The notes: generated by a model from the letters alone, not told the origin. A stretch of 64,000 nt of DNA from Candidatus Poribacteria bacterium (GCA_022826645.1 JAJDUM010000100.1:1-64000); one strand, 5' to 3'. Shown: positions 24,977-34,458, numbered from the stretch's first letter. Program-made: numbers and translations.

Positions 24977-26122
24977 ATGATTACTATTGATCGGCTTTCA
25001 TCGCCCCCGAAACATCATTTCTACGGATACTATGGCATTGAAGCGTGGGATCCATCACGGCGATACCACCTGTCGCTTGAAACTAATTTCCACGAACATC
25101 GACCAGTTGTTGAAGATGTCGCATCGGTAGGGTTGATAGACCGGGAGACCCATGCCTTTATTCCATACGCATCCACGAGTGCCTTCAATCTACAGCAAGG
25201 AAGCATGATGCACTGGATTGATGCTGGTTTTGGGAACGAGTTCACGTTTAACGATTGGGAAGATGAAGAACTGGTTTCGAGGGCAATTAACTTCCAAACA
25301 AGAGAAACCCGAACCATTCACGGTGCGGTTGCTGCACTCTCACCGACCCAACCGGTTGCAATTGGATTGAACTTCGCCCGCATGGCGCATTGTCGCGCTG
25401 TGGTTGGATACGCAAACGAAATGGATCCAGACAGTGTGCAGCCACAGCCCACAGACGATGGCTTATTCCTACTGGATTTAAGGGATGGAAGTTCAAATCT
25501 GATGTTATCGATCGCTGATGTGATTCGAGAAAGTCAGAACCTGGATATACCAGATGGGGTAGCTTGGTTTAATCATGTCCTTTTTAACACGGATGGAACG
25601 CGGATTCTGTTTTTCTGCCGTCTCAGATATGGAGATGGTTTCTTATCATCGCTTTGGACAGTGAATCCTGATGGTTCAAATCTAGCCCCTCAGATCCCAT
25701 TTGGAAATAAAGTTTCCCACTTTGATTGGCGGGACGAAAGCAGCATCTTAATCTCCAGCGATGTCATGGGCGGGATGCAGTTCTTGGAAGTTACGGACGG
25801 CAAGGGAGATTTTAAACCGTTCGGGACAGGCATTCTCCCACAGGACGGTCATGCCAGTTTTTCGCCGGACAGAAATTGGGTTGTCTGTGATACCTACCCG
25901 AAAAACCCACAACGTCTTGCAGACCTAATGCTCTATGACATCAGGCGAGAAAGGAAGGTTATGCTGGGACAGTTTTATTCCGAAGATATGTTTACAGGCG
26001 ACATCCGGTGTGATCTACATCCACGTTGGTCCTCCGATGGGAGAGTGATAACGTTCGATTCGGTGCACGAAGGTTCACGGCAGATTTATCTGGTAGATGT
26101 GGGGGAGATTATCTCACAGTGA
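24977..26122 (+). CDS. Beta-propeller protein resembling oligogalacturonate lyase/TolB
   Basis: A 381-residue cytoplasmic protein. The frame opens far upstream (24680) inside the antisense of the MBL gene, but the ATG at 24977 has GGAGG 5 bases upstream and starts the conserved part (RLSSPPKHHFYGYYG). Propeller-type blades are visible: DGLFLLDLRDGSS, FNTDGTRILFFCRL, SLWTVNPDGSNL, SFSPDRNWVVCDTYP, HPRWSSDGRVITFDSVHEG and RQIYLVDVG. The arrangement is like oligogalacturonate lyase family proteins. No signal peptide is seen. Catalysis is not established from sequence. Confidence 0.78.
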   Translation: MITIDRLSSPPKHHFYGYYGIEAWDPSRRYHLSLETNFHEHRPVVEDVASVGLIDRETHAFIPYASTSAFNLQQGSMMHWIDAGFGNEFTFNDWEDEELVSRAINFQTRETRTIHGAVAALSPTQPVAIGLNFARMAHCRAVVGYANEMDPDSVQPQPTDDGLFLLDLRDGSSNLMLSIADVIRESQNLDIPDGVAWFNHVLFNTDGTRILFFCRLRYGDGFLSSLWTVNPDGSNLAPQIPFGNKVSHFDWRDESSILISSDVMGGMQFLEVTDGKGDFKPFGTGILPQDGHASFSPDRNWVVCDTYPKNPQRLADLMLYDIRRERKVMLGQFYSEDMFTGDIRCDLHPRWSSDGRVITFDSVHEGSRQIYLVDVGEIISQ

Positions 26123-26168
26123 TGACCTGCATCCTCGGATAATAGGACCTTCGCCAATCCATTTTCTG

Positions 26169-26196
26169 TTGACACTTTCCACGATGTCATTATAAT
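26169..26196 (+). promoter_or_regulatory. Near-consensus sigma70 promoter of the Nramp-like gene
   Basis: TTGACA (26169-26174) and TATAAT (26191-26196) both match consensus exactly and are 16 bases apart. Transcription would begin near 26203, giving a leader of about 190 bases before the ATG at 26393. Confidence 0.8.
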
Positions 26197-26202
26197 GTTG
26201 GT

Positions 26203-26392
26203 GTGTCCAATTCGCCAAGCGAAAGGTTCATTGCTATGACGAATTGGCTGCGAAAATTGGGTCGAAATAGAATCTAACGGGTTATGATGAAGGAGCAGAA
26301 TTTGCTCCGATAAGAGGTGGTCCGTTAATCTCACTGGAATGCCGAGGAAAATTATCCGGATTATATCTCATCCCTGACTAATAGGAGAAGCT
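26203..26392 (+). promoter_or_regulatory. Long, structured 5' leader of the Nramp-like gene (candidate cis-regulatory RNA)
   Basis: Two helical units are visible. CCAATTCG (26207-26214) pairs with CGAATTGG (26240-26247). TAACGG (26275-26280) pairs with CCGTTA (26322-26327) and encloses an inner hairpin, GGAGCA (26292-26297) with TGCTCC (26303-26308). A short palindrome ATCCGGAT (26354-26361) precedes TAGGAG. I could not assign it to a known metal riboswitch class. Confidence 0.45.
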
Positions 26393-27889
26393 ATGGAGGA
26401 ACAACAAACAATCGATGAAGATCAAGAGGAGATAGGTACGGTCGAAATACCACCTGCTACCGGCGTTTTTGGTCAGCCGTGGTCGATGCGGAAACTGCTT
26501 GGTTTAATGGCCGTCTTTGGACCCGCTGCAATTGTAGCATCGGTCAGTATCGGTGCCGGCGAAACGATTGTCGTCGTCCGCACCGGTGCTTGGGCACGCT
26601 ACGATCTCCTGTGGCTCGTGCTTTTAAGCTGCATTGTCAAAGGCGTTTTTCTTACCTACCTGCTCGGACGTTATACCGCCGTTAGCGGTGAATATATTGG
26701 ACATCGTTTGGTAAGGCTGCCGGGACCACGGGGCTGGCTGTTACTTATGCTGATGCTGCTTGAGTTAATCGGCGGTCCAATGGCGTGGGTGCCGATTGCT
26801 AAGCCGTGTGCGGATCTGTTTCATTTTTTATTTAACGGAGTGCCCCAATCCATCCCTGAACCGATTTGGGAAAACGTCTTCACCTCTGCCTTCATTGGTC
26901 TCGCTTTGCTACTCAGTCTAAAGATGTCGTATAACAGATTGGAGAAGCAGCAGGTCATCATCTGCTTAATCCTTGTAACTGGTACGATTCTCGGAACGCT
27001 GATGGTGCGTCCGAATCTCTGGCAAGCTTTCATTGGATCCGTAAATGTTGGACACTTGCCATCGTTTCCGGAGTGGACACCTGACGATGCGCGTCAGAAC
27101 CCGTTATTGACAATGGCGACAACGTTTGCTTACGTCGGCGGCGGTGCGATGGGTTATATCGTCTACGCCAATTGGATTGGTCTGCACCGCTGGGGGTTGA
27201 CAGGACATCAAAATATTAACGCCATCCGCACCTACGCTTTCAAGCACGATGAGATTGACTACCTGCCATCTGCGCCTGAACAGGTCAGCCGATTACGACA
27301 ACTTGTCGCGCCGTTACGGTGGGATGCTGGCATGGGTGCAGTTGTTCTGTTTATTGTGACGGCCGCATTTATGATATCTGGTGCCGCTGTTTTGTATCCG
27401 TTGGAAAGCCGATTTGAAGGGTGGAGCCTACTCACCGAGCAGGCGCATGTCTGGAGTAACATCCATCCCTCGTTGGTCTGGGTCTACTACGTCTGTATCA
27501 TCGCCGCACTTTGGGGAACTCTGCAGGCGGTGCCCGAAGTCATTACCCGTGTATCACACGAATTTTTAGAAGCGCTGTGGCCCTCCCGCGAATGGCATTA
27601 TTCTAAAATCCAGCGTTTCATCTGTTCCTATTTTTTCGTCTCCACCTTTATTGTTATTTGGTGCGATCTAAAGTTTGATATTCTCACACAGATTGCGGGC
27701 ACTTTGGGAAACTTCACGGTTTCATTTATGATGGTTCTAGCGTTGCGCTTAAATGCTAAACTTCCCGGTGCGTATCGGACGCACCGTGTGATGTGGATCG
27801 GCGGAATTATATCTGCGCTGATTCAAATCGCTTTTGCAGGGGTTAGTATCTGGAGTTTAGGCACCAAACTCTTCGGTGGCGGGCAGTAG
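26393..27889 (+). CDS. Nramp-like divalent metal transporter
   Basis: A 498-residue polytopic inner-membrane protein with about 11 membrane segments after a soluble acidic N-terminus of ~35 residues. The first helices (MRKLLGLMAVFGPAAIVASVSIGAGETIVVV) align with Nramp TM1, but the metal-binding D-P-G-N of TM1 is replaced by S-I-G-A-G-E. True Nramp proteins use that motif and TM6 for Mn(II)/Fe(II), so cation preference may differ, as in the Nramp-related magnesium or aluminium transporters. GAMGYIVYANWIGL is probably the TM6 region. TAGGAG lies before the ATG. It stands behind a strong promoter and a structured leader. Confidence 0.82.
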   Translation: MEEQQTIDEDQEEIGTVEIPPATGVFGQPWSMRKLLGLMAVFGPAAIVASVSIGAGETIVVVRTGAWARYDLLWLVLLSCIVKGVFLTYLLGRYTAVSGEYIGHRLVRLPGPRGWLLLMLMLLELIGGPMAWVPIAKPCADLFHFLFNGVPQSIPEPIWENVFTSAFIGLALLLSLKMSYNRLEKQQVIICLILVTGTILGTLMVRPNLWQAFIGSVNVGHLPSFPEWTPDDARQNPLLTMATTFAYVGGGAMGYIVYANWIGLHRWGLTGHQNINAIRTYAFKHDEIDYLPSAPEQVSRLRQLVAPLRWDAGMGAVVLFIVTAAFMISGAAVLYPLESRFEGWSLLTEQAHVWSNIHPSLVWVYYVCIIAALWGTLQAVPEVITRVSHEFLEALWPSREWHYSKIQRFICSYFFVSTFIVIWCDLKFDILTQIAGTLGNFTVSFMMVLALRLNAKLPGAYRTHRVMWIGGIISALIQIAFAGVSIWSLGTKLFGGGQ

Positions 27890-28029
27890 TATCCTTTATA
27901 ACAACATATCGTGAATCTGTTAATCTGCGGCGAGCAAGCTTCTCAAGGATTATGAGCAGGTTTCTATAAGGTAATTCTCAACATTGAATAGCAAATATCT
28001 CACGACTGATGATGTGCAGGGGGCACTCC

Positions 28030-29271
28030 TTGCACACTTTTGAGGCTTTTGGCAACCGCAGTTACCGGTTGCTCTGGCCCGCGAATTTCCTCGCCTACAC
28101 TTGCCGTTGGATGCAGCTGACGCTGCTCGGTTGGCTGGTCCTCGAGTTGACAGATTCACCCTTTTCGGTAGCTTTGGTCGGTTTCTTCGGAATGCTGCCA
28201 CTCCTAATACTTGGTATGGTGGGCGGTGTATTGGCTGACAGAGTCAATAAGCACCGAGTCCTTATTATGACGCAGGTAGTCAGCTGTGTGGCTGCCTTTG
28301 CAATGGTGGTGCTGCTAAAGACAGAAACGGCACGGTTCTGGCACGCCTACGTAGTGATGGGATGCACCGGCGTCGGTTGGGCACTGGACATGCCATCTCG
28401 TCGTTCAGCAATACACGACTTGGTGGGACGGGCAGGAGTAACCAACGCTATCGCAATGGACTCTGTCGGCATGCAGGGGAGCCGTATGATCGGTCCGGCG
28501 TTGGCGGGTGCGCTGATAACCACGGTTGACGTGGTGGGAGGGTACATTGTTGTCAGTGCAATCTACGTCGTGGCGGTCGCGTTGATTTCAGCGGTGAAAC
28601 TGCCGCCCACTGACCGGAGTCGGCTCGGTTTGGTCAATGTTCTTGGTAACTTAGCCGAGGGGTTCCGGTATGTGAAGCGTGACAATGTGCTGGTGGCAAC
28701 GGTCCTTATCACCATCCTAATGAATTTGCTGCTTTTTCCCTATGCTCAGATGATCCCGGTCATCGCTCGTGACGTGCTTCGGATTGGACCTGGATTGATG
28801 GGTACCCTCCTCGCAGCGGAGGGATTAGGCGCGCTTTTTGGTGCGATCTGCGTTGCTTCAATAAGGGTTATCCGGTTCCATGGACGGTTATATGTCGGTG
28901 GGTCAATGCTTGGGCTGGTTATGCTCTTATGTTTTTCGATGGTGCGGTGGTACTATGCTGCCCTTCCAGTCCTATTTGTTTTGGGGTTCGGGACATCGGG
29001 GTTCTCAACGATGCAATCAACCCTTGTGATGCTGCGAGCTACGGAGGAGATGCGCGGACGTGCGCTGGGCGTCATCAGTCTCGCCATCGGTGCGGGTCCG
29101 ATAGGTGCGCTTATGATTGGTGCGATCGCGTCGCTGAGTAGTACACCATTTGCCATCGGAGTTGACGCTGTGCTGGGAATTGTGTTGCTTTCGCTGATAG
29201 CCGTGTTGATGCCGTCGTTGTGGCGACAACCGATGGCTTCAGACGAGCGGGTTCCCCAAGCGGGGTCGTAG
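28030..29271 (+). CDS. Major facilitator superfamily transporter (EntS/MFS_3-like)
   Basis: A 413-residue, roughly 12-helix transporter. It starts near FEAFGNRSYRLLWPANFLAYTCRWMQ and has the MFS loop 2-3 signature GGVLADRVNKHRV. Members of this branch export siderophores, drugs or other small molecules by proton exchange. A frame opens with ATG at 28009 without a ribosome site. The TTG at 28030 is preceded by AGGGGG at about 7 bases and is preferred, though ATG 28009 remains possible. It is convergent with the TPP-enzyme gene, whose stop lies 15 bases away. No regulator is adjacent. Confidence 0.82.
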   Translation: MHTFEAFGNRSYRLLWPANFLAYTCRWMQLTLLGWLVLELTDSPFSVALVGFFGMLPLLILGMVGGVLADRVNKHRVLIMTQVVSCVAAFAMVVLLKTETARFWHAYVVMGCTGVGWALDMPSRRSAIHDLVGRAGVTNAIAMDSVGMQGSRMIGPALAGALITTVDVVGGYIVVSAIYVVAVALISAVKLPPTDRSRLGLVNVLGNLAEGFRYVKRDNVLVATVLITILMNLLLFPYAQMIPVIARDVLRIGPGLMGTLLAAEGLGALFGAICVASIRVIRFHGRLYVGGSMLGLVMLLCFSMVRWYYAALPVLFVLGFGTSGFSTMQSTLVMLRATEEMRGRALGVISLAIGAGPIGALMIGAIASLSSTPFAIGVDAVLGIVLLSLIAVLMPSLWRQPMASDERVPQAGS

Positions 29272-29286
29272 TATAAGTGGAGATTG

Positions 29287-30939
29287 CTACGAGAAGGGAC
29301 GTCTGTATGAAAAGGCAGTTTCTTCGCTGGTGATAAATTCAAGAAGCGACGCTTGTCCATCCTCAGTGGCTTTCCGAGCCCGCAGAATTGCTGGTCCGAC
29401 ATCAGCAGGATCATCTACCCGTTCCGCCCATCCTCCCATAGCCAACGCCATATCCGCGTAGTTCCCGCCGATATCCCGTGTCCCGTATAGTTCATGAGAT
29501 CTCGCCATATGCGTTGTTTCTATAGCCATGGTGGAGTTGTTCAACACTATGGTGAGGATCGGTATGCCGTTTCGGGCGGCTGTCTCGAAATCTAACCCCG
29601 TCATCCCGAATGCAGCGTCCCCCATAAAGTTGACCACAAATTTGTCGGGCGCAGCGAGTTTCGCCCCGATGTTAAGTCCGAGGCCGGTGCCAAGCCCATG
29701 CGATTTGCCCCAACCTAAGTAGGTTCGTGGACCCCCCGATTGATAGAACGGCATGAGCTGATCGCGTGGACTGCCAGAGTCGTGGGTGACGATAGCCTCC
29801 CTCGGATCCACGCTGTTCATGAACTCCCAGATCACACGATAGGGAGCGATGGGAACCTCATCCGATGTGAGCTTGGGCAGCCACTCCTTCAACCACGCTT
29901 TCCTGACAGATGCGATCTCTTCCACAACTTTGTTGTCTTCTTGGTTGATGCTTGCGCTTTGGAGATCTTTGCAAGTATCTATGAACTGCTGCAGCACCAA
30001 CTTGGCATCCCCGATAATCGGATAGTCGGTGTAATAGTCTTTATCTATGTCTATCGGATCATTTGTCGCATGGATAAAGACCTTGCCCGAAGGGATGGTG
30101 GTGGTCATACTGTGCTTTGTGAAGGAGGTGCCGATCCCAAATACAACGTCAGCTTGACCCAGAAAATGGTAGACGCAGCCGTTCATAACGCTTGAACCGC
30201 TGCCCAGAGCTAAGGGATGCTTTTCAGGGAAGGCACTTTTTCCTGCCAAGGTAGTCATGACGGGTACCTGTAAAAGTTCCGCCAGTTCTACTAACTCCTC
30301 AGAGGCGTCAGCATATAGAACGCCCTGCCCGGCGTAGATAATAGGGGATTTTGCGTTGAGCAGCGCACGGGCTGCGGATAGGACAGCCTGAGAATCAGCT
30401 TGGGAAAGGGTGGCTTTGATGGGTCTGTAATTCTCAAGAATTGATGCGTCCACCTCTGCGTCTGCGATGTCAGAGGGGATCTCAACCATGACAGGTCCCG
30501 GTCGCCCCATCTTGAGCCTGGCGAACGCCCGGCGCATCGTTTCACCCACTTGTGAATCAGTGCTAATCTGCTCGACGAACTTGGTGATATCTGAAAAGCT
30601 GCGTACCGAACTAAACTGGGGAAATACGCCATCACGCTCTCTGGGATGGCCCAATGGGAGTAACAGGATAGGCACGGCGTCCGAGTAGGCGGTGGCAACG
30701 CCGGCGAAGGCGTTCTCCGCGCCGGGCCCGTTCTGCATGGCGAACACTCCCGGAGAATTCCCATTGGTCACCCGCGCGTAGCCGTCTGCGATGCCGACTC
30801 CCACCCGTTCTTGACGACAGATGATTGGTCTTATGCCGACCTCTGCGGTAGACTCGATTAGCGCGGTTGTAGGGTAGGCACTGAGGTACTCAACGCCCTC
30901 CTTTTTCAAAATATGTGCTATGACGTCGAGAACTTTCAC
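29287..30939 (-). CDS. Thiamine-pyrophosphate enzyme, acetolactate-synthase-like
   Basis: A 550-residue protein with the three-domain TPP enzyme layout. It has the catalytic Glu in CRQERVGVGIADGYAR, a central domain with GQGVLYADASEELVELA, and the TPP motif GDAAFGMTGLDFETAARNG, with NN soon after. This family covers acetolactate synthase, benzoylformate decarboxylase, oxalyl-CoA decarboxylase and others, and the substrate is unassigned. A frame opens at ATG 30969, but GTG 30939 follows AGGGAGG by 7 bases and gives the usual KVLDVIAHIL start, so it is chosen. No small regulatory subunit (ilvN) is adjacent, which argues against a dedicated branched-chain synthase. Confidence 0.85.
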   Translation of the reverse strand: MKVLDVIAHILKKEGVEYLSAYPTTALIESTAEVGIRPIICRQERVGVGIADGYARVTNGNSPGVFAMQNGPGAENAFAGVATAYSDAVPILLLPLGHPRERDGVFPQFSSVRSFSDITKFVEQISTDSQVGETMRRAFARLKMGRPGPVMVEIPSDIADAEVDASILENYRPIKATLSQADSQAVLSAARALLNAKSPIIYAGQGVLYADASEELVELAELLQVPVMTTLAGKSAFPEKHPLALGSGSSVMNGCVYHFLGQADVVFGIGTSFTKHSMTTTIPSGKVFIHATNDPIDIDKDYYTDYPIIGDAKLVLQQFIDTCKDLQSASINQEDNKVVEEIASVRKAWLKEWLPKLTSDEVPIAPYRVIWEFMNSVDPREAIVTHDSGSPRDQLMPFYQSGGPRTYLGWGKSHGLGTGLGLNIGAKLAAPDKFVVNFMGDAAFGMTGLDFETAARNGIPILTIVLNNSTMAIETTHMARSHELYGTRDIGGNYADMALAMGGWAERVDDPADVGPAILRARKATEDGQASLLEFITSEETAFSYRRPFS

Positions 30940-31051
30940 CAACCAGCCTCCCTGAGCATCCTGGAGCACTTGATTACAAAGGAAAGTGGGACAACAAAGT
31001 GGTTTCCTTGCTGCCCCGCTTCCCTATACTTTTACTCTCGTATACCTACGC

Positions 31052-32044
31052 TCAAGCACAGCGGGGATCGTCCGTCTTCCAGCGGTGGAAGGTGGGATTG
31101 TCATCACTCCCCGAGAGCCGGCTGCGCGTCTCATACCACCTATTTGCCCACTCCTCGGGATCGTGCAATTCACTCTCCGGATTGGACCGGCTGCGCGCAA
31201 CGAAGCCCGGAAACGCACTGCGCCCGGTTGGCTGACCTGTCGGGTTATAGCGTAGGTCAAAGCTCCAGCGAATATTGTCGCTGTTATTCGGCAGCGAGCT
31301 ATGGCAGTTGAGGCGGTGGAAAAATAGGACGCCGCCACGTTTGAGCGGAATCGGTACGCTATCTGGCTCACGCAGAAATTTGCCCGGAATGTGGCGACCA
31401 AATCCTCTAGACAGGTCGGTGCTCGTGATGCAGTGCTGCAGCAATCCCTCACGGTGGCTCTTGGGAATAACTTCGAGACAACCGTTTTCAATGGTTGCAT
31501 CCCACAAGCCGAACCAAACTGTCAGCATATCGGTTTCATCAGCTTCTTCTGTGACAACCCCGTTATCCTGATGCCATGGGGTTGCCCCTATCTGGGGACG
31601 TCCGGTGTCCTCGTTGACGGGACAGAGGTGTTCCGGTGGCTTCAGCCGTACATGCTGCACCGGGTTTGAGTAAATTTCGGATCCGATTAACGATTCGATA
31701 GCATCGAGAAGTTTCTCGTTTCGGAGAAGGCCGAAAACCTGAGGTCCCACCCACATCGGTGTGTCCGGCTGCACATTCTGCTGAGGCAATGAAAAATCGA
31801 AATACTGTGCATGTACCCTGCCAGATTCAGCGTAAATTTTCGTCAATCGATCGCCAAACGGCAGGTCATCATACGTCGAAGATATCTCACCTTCAGCGTA
31901 CAAATCTTGGGCAAGCTGCTCCAAAACGCCTGCGTACTCTTCAATAACTGGATCTATATCTTGTTCGGGGTCCAGCACGTCTTCAACGACCAGATACCCC
32001 TCTTGCTTAAAGTGTGCCACTTGAGATTCGGTAAGATGCGCCAT
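31052..32044 (-). CDS. PhyH-family Fe(II)/2-oxoglutarate dioxygenase (long form)
   Basis: A 330-residue PhyH protein, longer than most here because of an insertion after the N-terminal helix (about residues 30-85). Triad: HQD in TPWHQDNGVV, and the distal His in FHRLNCHSSLPNN. The conserved strand is ENGCLEVIPKSHREG. The ATG at 32044 has GGAAGG 8 bases upstream, and an earlier ATG at 32077 has no such site. It is divergent from the symporter operon, so both share the 315-base region 32045-32359. The C-terminal extension (SGSDDNPTFHRW) is typical of this subgroup. Substrate unknown. Confidence 0.86.
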   Translation of the reverse strand: MAHLTESQVAHFKQEGYLVVEDVLDPEQDIDPVIEEYAGVLEQLAQDLYAEGEISSTYDDLPFGDRLTKIYAESGRVHAQYFDFSLPQQNVQPDTPMWVGPQVFGLLRNEKLLDAIESLIGSEIYSNPVQHVRLKPPEHLCPVNEDTGRPQIGATPWHQDNGVVTEEADETDMLTVWFGLWDATIENGCLEVIPKSHREGLLQHCITSTDLSRGFGRHIPGKFLREPDSVPIPLKRGGVLFFHRLNCHSSLPNNSDNIRWSFDLRYNPTGQPTGRSAFPGFVARSRSNPESELHDPEEWANRWYETRSRLSGSDDNPTFHRWKTDDPRCA

Positions 32045-32359
32045 CTTGTTACCTTCCTTTGTGTAGATTGTATCCAATTGCTTCCGATAGGACAGGTTAG
32101 TGGAAGCAAACTATCCCTCCTACAATTATAACAGAATTCTGAAGAGTTGAGAATACAAAAAGTCAATAGGGACAAAATAGAGTGCCAAATAGAATTACAG
32201 ACGACGTTTTGATCCGGTAATTGTGAAGACGAAAAGGGTGTTGACCGATTTTTTGAATTGTGCTATAATTCCAAACTAAACTAAGTTGGTTGTCAAGTAA
32301 CTCTTCATTAAGGGTTTTGGCGAACTATAAAAAGGGGTCATATTTTTGGGAATCGCTTC
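32045..32359. other. Divergent intergenic region between PhyH and symporter genes (315 bases)
   Basis: AT-rich. It holds a clear plus-strand promoter for the symporter genes at 32241-32269. On the minus strand a TATAAT lies upstream of the PhyH gene (complement of ATTATA about 32126-32131), without a good -35. No protein or RNA gene was seen. Confidence 0.6.
32241..32269 (+). promoter_or_regulatory. Sigma70 promoter of the symporter operon
   Basis: TTGACC (32241-32246) and TATAAT (32264-32269) with exactly 17 bases between them. The predicted start is near 32276, about 84 bases before the first gene. Confidence 0.8.
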
Positions 32360-32608
32360 ATGATAGATCAATTTGTTGTATTCGCTCGGAGTATTCTGTC
32401 GGACAATTGGTTCGCGTGGTTCTATCAGTACCTATTCGGCGGAGTGTTCTTCTTTTTCTCGCTCTGGCTTACGTTCCGCGCCGGTACGATATACAAAGGA
32501 CTGCGTGCTGACCGACGAATCATCTGGATACTCGTCATTGGGTTCTTCCTGTTCGCTGGCATCCACTTAATCTGGATCTATTCTGTGGAGGGACCCCCCG
32601 GCAAATGA
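32360..32608 (+). CDS. Small two-helix membrane protein, symporter partner
   Basis: An 82-residue protein with two hydrophobic segments (about residues 17-38 and 53-74). Between them is a conserved-looking FRAGTIYKGLRADRR loop. Its stop overlaps the start of the sodium:solute symporter by 4 bases (ATGA), a strong sign of translational coupling and complex formation. The arrangement recalls small symporter subunits such as DUF4212 partners of VC_2705-type symporters, but the sequence is not recognisably DUF4212. It is the first gene after the promoter at 32241. Confidence 0.7.
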   Translation: MIDQFVVFARSILSDNWFAWFYQYLFGGVFFFFSLWLTFRAGTIYKGLRADRRIIWILVIGFFLFAGIHLIWIYSVEGPPGK

Positions 32609-34437
32609 GCGATTCACTCCATACACTTGATTACACTGTTATTGTCCTCTATTTCGCAGCTATTGTGGCTTGCGGTATCTATTTCGGGCGATACACAAAG
32701 TCTACGGCGGACTTCTTCTTCGGCGGCCAACGCTTCGTCTGGTGGTTGATTGCCGCGTCATGTATTGCCACCCTCGTCGGATCCTACAGTTTTATCAACT
32801 ACTCTGACCTCGGCTACGACAGCGGGCTTGCCAGTATGACGTACTACACGAACGACTGGTTCATCATGCCGCTGTTCCTGCTCGGCTGGTTCCCCATTAT
32901 CTATTTCAACCGCATAAGCACTATCCCTGAGTATTTTGAGCGCCGGTTCGATCGACGAACACGGTTCATGGTTCTGATTCTGATTGTGCTATATCTCGTC
33001 GGTTATATCGGCATGAACCTACAGACGATCGCGGTCGTTCTGAACCGGGTCATAGGGATGCCCATAATGATAGGGGCTGTGGTGGTAGCGATCATTTCGC
33101 TCGCCTATATGCATAGCGGGGGGCAAATGTCGGTGCTCATGACCGATCTGTTCCAGAGTATGATCCTGTTCGTCGCCGGTATCGGTATCTTCATCCTCGG
33201 CATCAATCACGTTGGCGGTTGGGACGCGTTTTGGAACGGACTGCCGGCGACCCACAAAGTTCCCTTCCCTCAATTCAATGAACCCGCAAACTTTCACTTC
33301 ATCGGCACGTTCTGGGGCGACGCACTTTCAGGAACGGTGGCGTTCTTTTTCATTAATCAGGGTATTATTCTGCGGTTCCTGTCGGTCAAGTCCGTCCATG
33401 ATGGTCGCAAAGCCATGATCGTTATGGTGCTTGTCCTGATGCCTATTGCAGCGATCGTTGTTAGCAACGGGGGTTGGGTTGGCAAGGCGATGGAGACCTA
33501 CGGTTGGCCCGAAGCTCCTGAAAAGGCGAAGAGTGTTTTCATCATGGTGATGAAAATTATCACCCAGCCGGGAGTATTTGGTTTGGTCGTCGCGGCGCTG
33601 CTCGCGGCACTGATGTCTACGCTCGATACACTTATCAACGCTGTCTCCGCCGTAGGTGTCAATGATATCTGGAAAACAATTGTTCCCGGAAAAGACGACA
33701 AATACTACCTCCATGCCGCTCGCTTAGCAGCTGTCGGCGCAACACTTCTGGGGGTGGTGCTGGTGCCCATCTTTGAACTGGACGATCAGATCTATACAGC
33801 TCACTCAAAGTTCTTCACGACGATACTGCCATCACTGATTGTCGTCCTACTTATGGGTGTCCTCTGGGCCCGTTTCACGCCGACAGCAGCGTTTTGGGCA
33901 CTCCTCTTGGGATCTCTACTTACCCTTGTTACCCATCACAAATCCCTCTATTTCCTAATTGAGCCGCTCGCCCACGGTGTGCCGGCCGATAAGGGATACA
34001 TATATATGCGCGGCCTGTTCGGTACACTGGTCACAGTCGTTTTGGGTGTGGGTATTACTTTTTGCAGCAAGCCGCGACCAAAGGAAGATATCCCCGGCCT
34101 CTGCATCGCTACCTTATCCGATGGAATGCGGATATTTAAGGGTGGTGAACCCAACCGATCTGAGCCGAAAACTTCCTCTCCCCTCCAACTTCGTACAGAT
34201 TCGGTTGACACCGACCGCGTACTGCTGCCAGTCGAATTGATGGAAGAACTTTCCATTCAGGAAGGGGATCTCATCTACGTATCGGACGCTCGCAAATGGC
34301 TCGGTGGTCTACGCTCCGTGCATCTGAAAGCTGGTGTGCCACACCAGGAAACCGGTGTCGTCATCCTACACGATGAAGCCGTTGATCGTGCGAACTTTAG
34401 CGTCGACCTACCTGTCACAGTTGAGAAGCTGCTTTGA
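32605..34437 (+). CDS. Sodium:solute symporter (SSS family) with C-terminal soluble domain
   Basis: A 610-residue transporter of the LeuT-fold SSS family with about 13 membrane segments up to residue ~490. It couples solute uptake to sodium. Family features include GRYTKSTADFFFGGQ, IPEYFERRFDRRTRF and LAALMSTLDTLINAVSAV, with the Ser/Thr-rich sodium region of TM8. The last ~110 residues are unusual. A linker leads to a compact soluble domain (VLLPVELMEELSIQEGDLIYVSD, then HLKAGVPHQETGVVILHD) that looks like a small beta-barrel regulatory module. The gene starts inside the stop of the small membrane-protein gene. The substrate is unknown. Confidence 0.86.
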   Translation: MSDSLHTLDYTVIVLYFAAIVACGIYFGRYTKSTADFFFGGQRFVWWLIAASCIATLVGSYSFINYSDLGYDSGLASMTYYTNDWFIMPLFLLGWFPIIYFNRISTIPEYFERRFDRRTRFMVLILIVLYLVGYIGMNLQTIAVVLNRVIGMPIMIGAVVVAIISLAYMHSGGQMSVLMTDLFQSMILFVAGIGIFILGINHVGGWDAFWNGLPATHKVPFPQFNEPANFHFIGTFWGDALSGTVAFFFINQGIILRFLSVKSVHDGRKAMIVMVLVLMPIAAIVVSNGGWVGKAMETYGWPEAPEKAKSVFIMVMKIITQPGVFGLVVAALLAALMSTLDTLINAVSAVGVNDIWKTIVPGKDDKYYLHAARLAAVGATLLGVVLVPIFELDDQIYTAHSKFFTTILPSLIVVLLMGVLWARFTPTAAFWALLLGSLLTLVTHHKSLYFLIEPLAHGVPADKGYIYMRGLFGTLVTVVLGVGITFCSKPRPKEDIPGLCIATLSDGMRIFKGGEPNRSEPKTSSPLQLRTDSVDTDRVLLPVELMEELSIQEGDLIYVSDARKWLGGLRSVHLKAGVPHQETGVVILHDEAVDRANFSVDLPVTVEKLL

Positions 34438-34458
34438 GGAAATTTCAAATCCTCTCAG

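Noticed and set aside
26203-26392. yybP-ykoY or M-box riboswitch
   Set aside because: I could not match conserved loops of either class; it is reported only as an unassigned structured leader.
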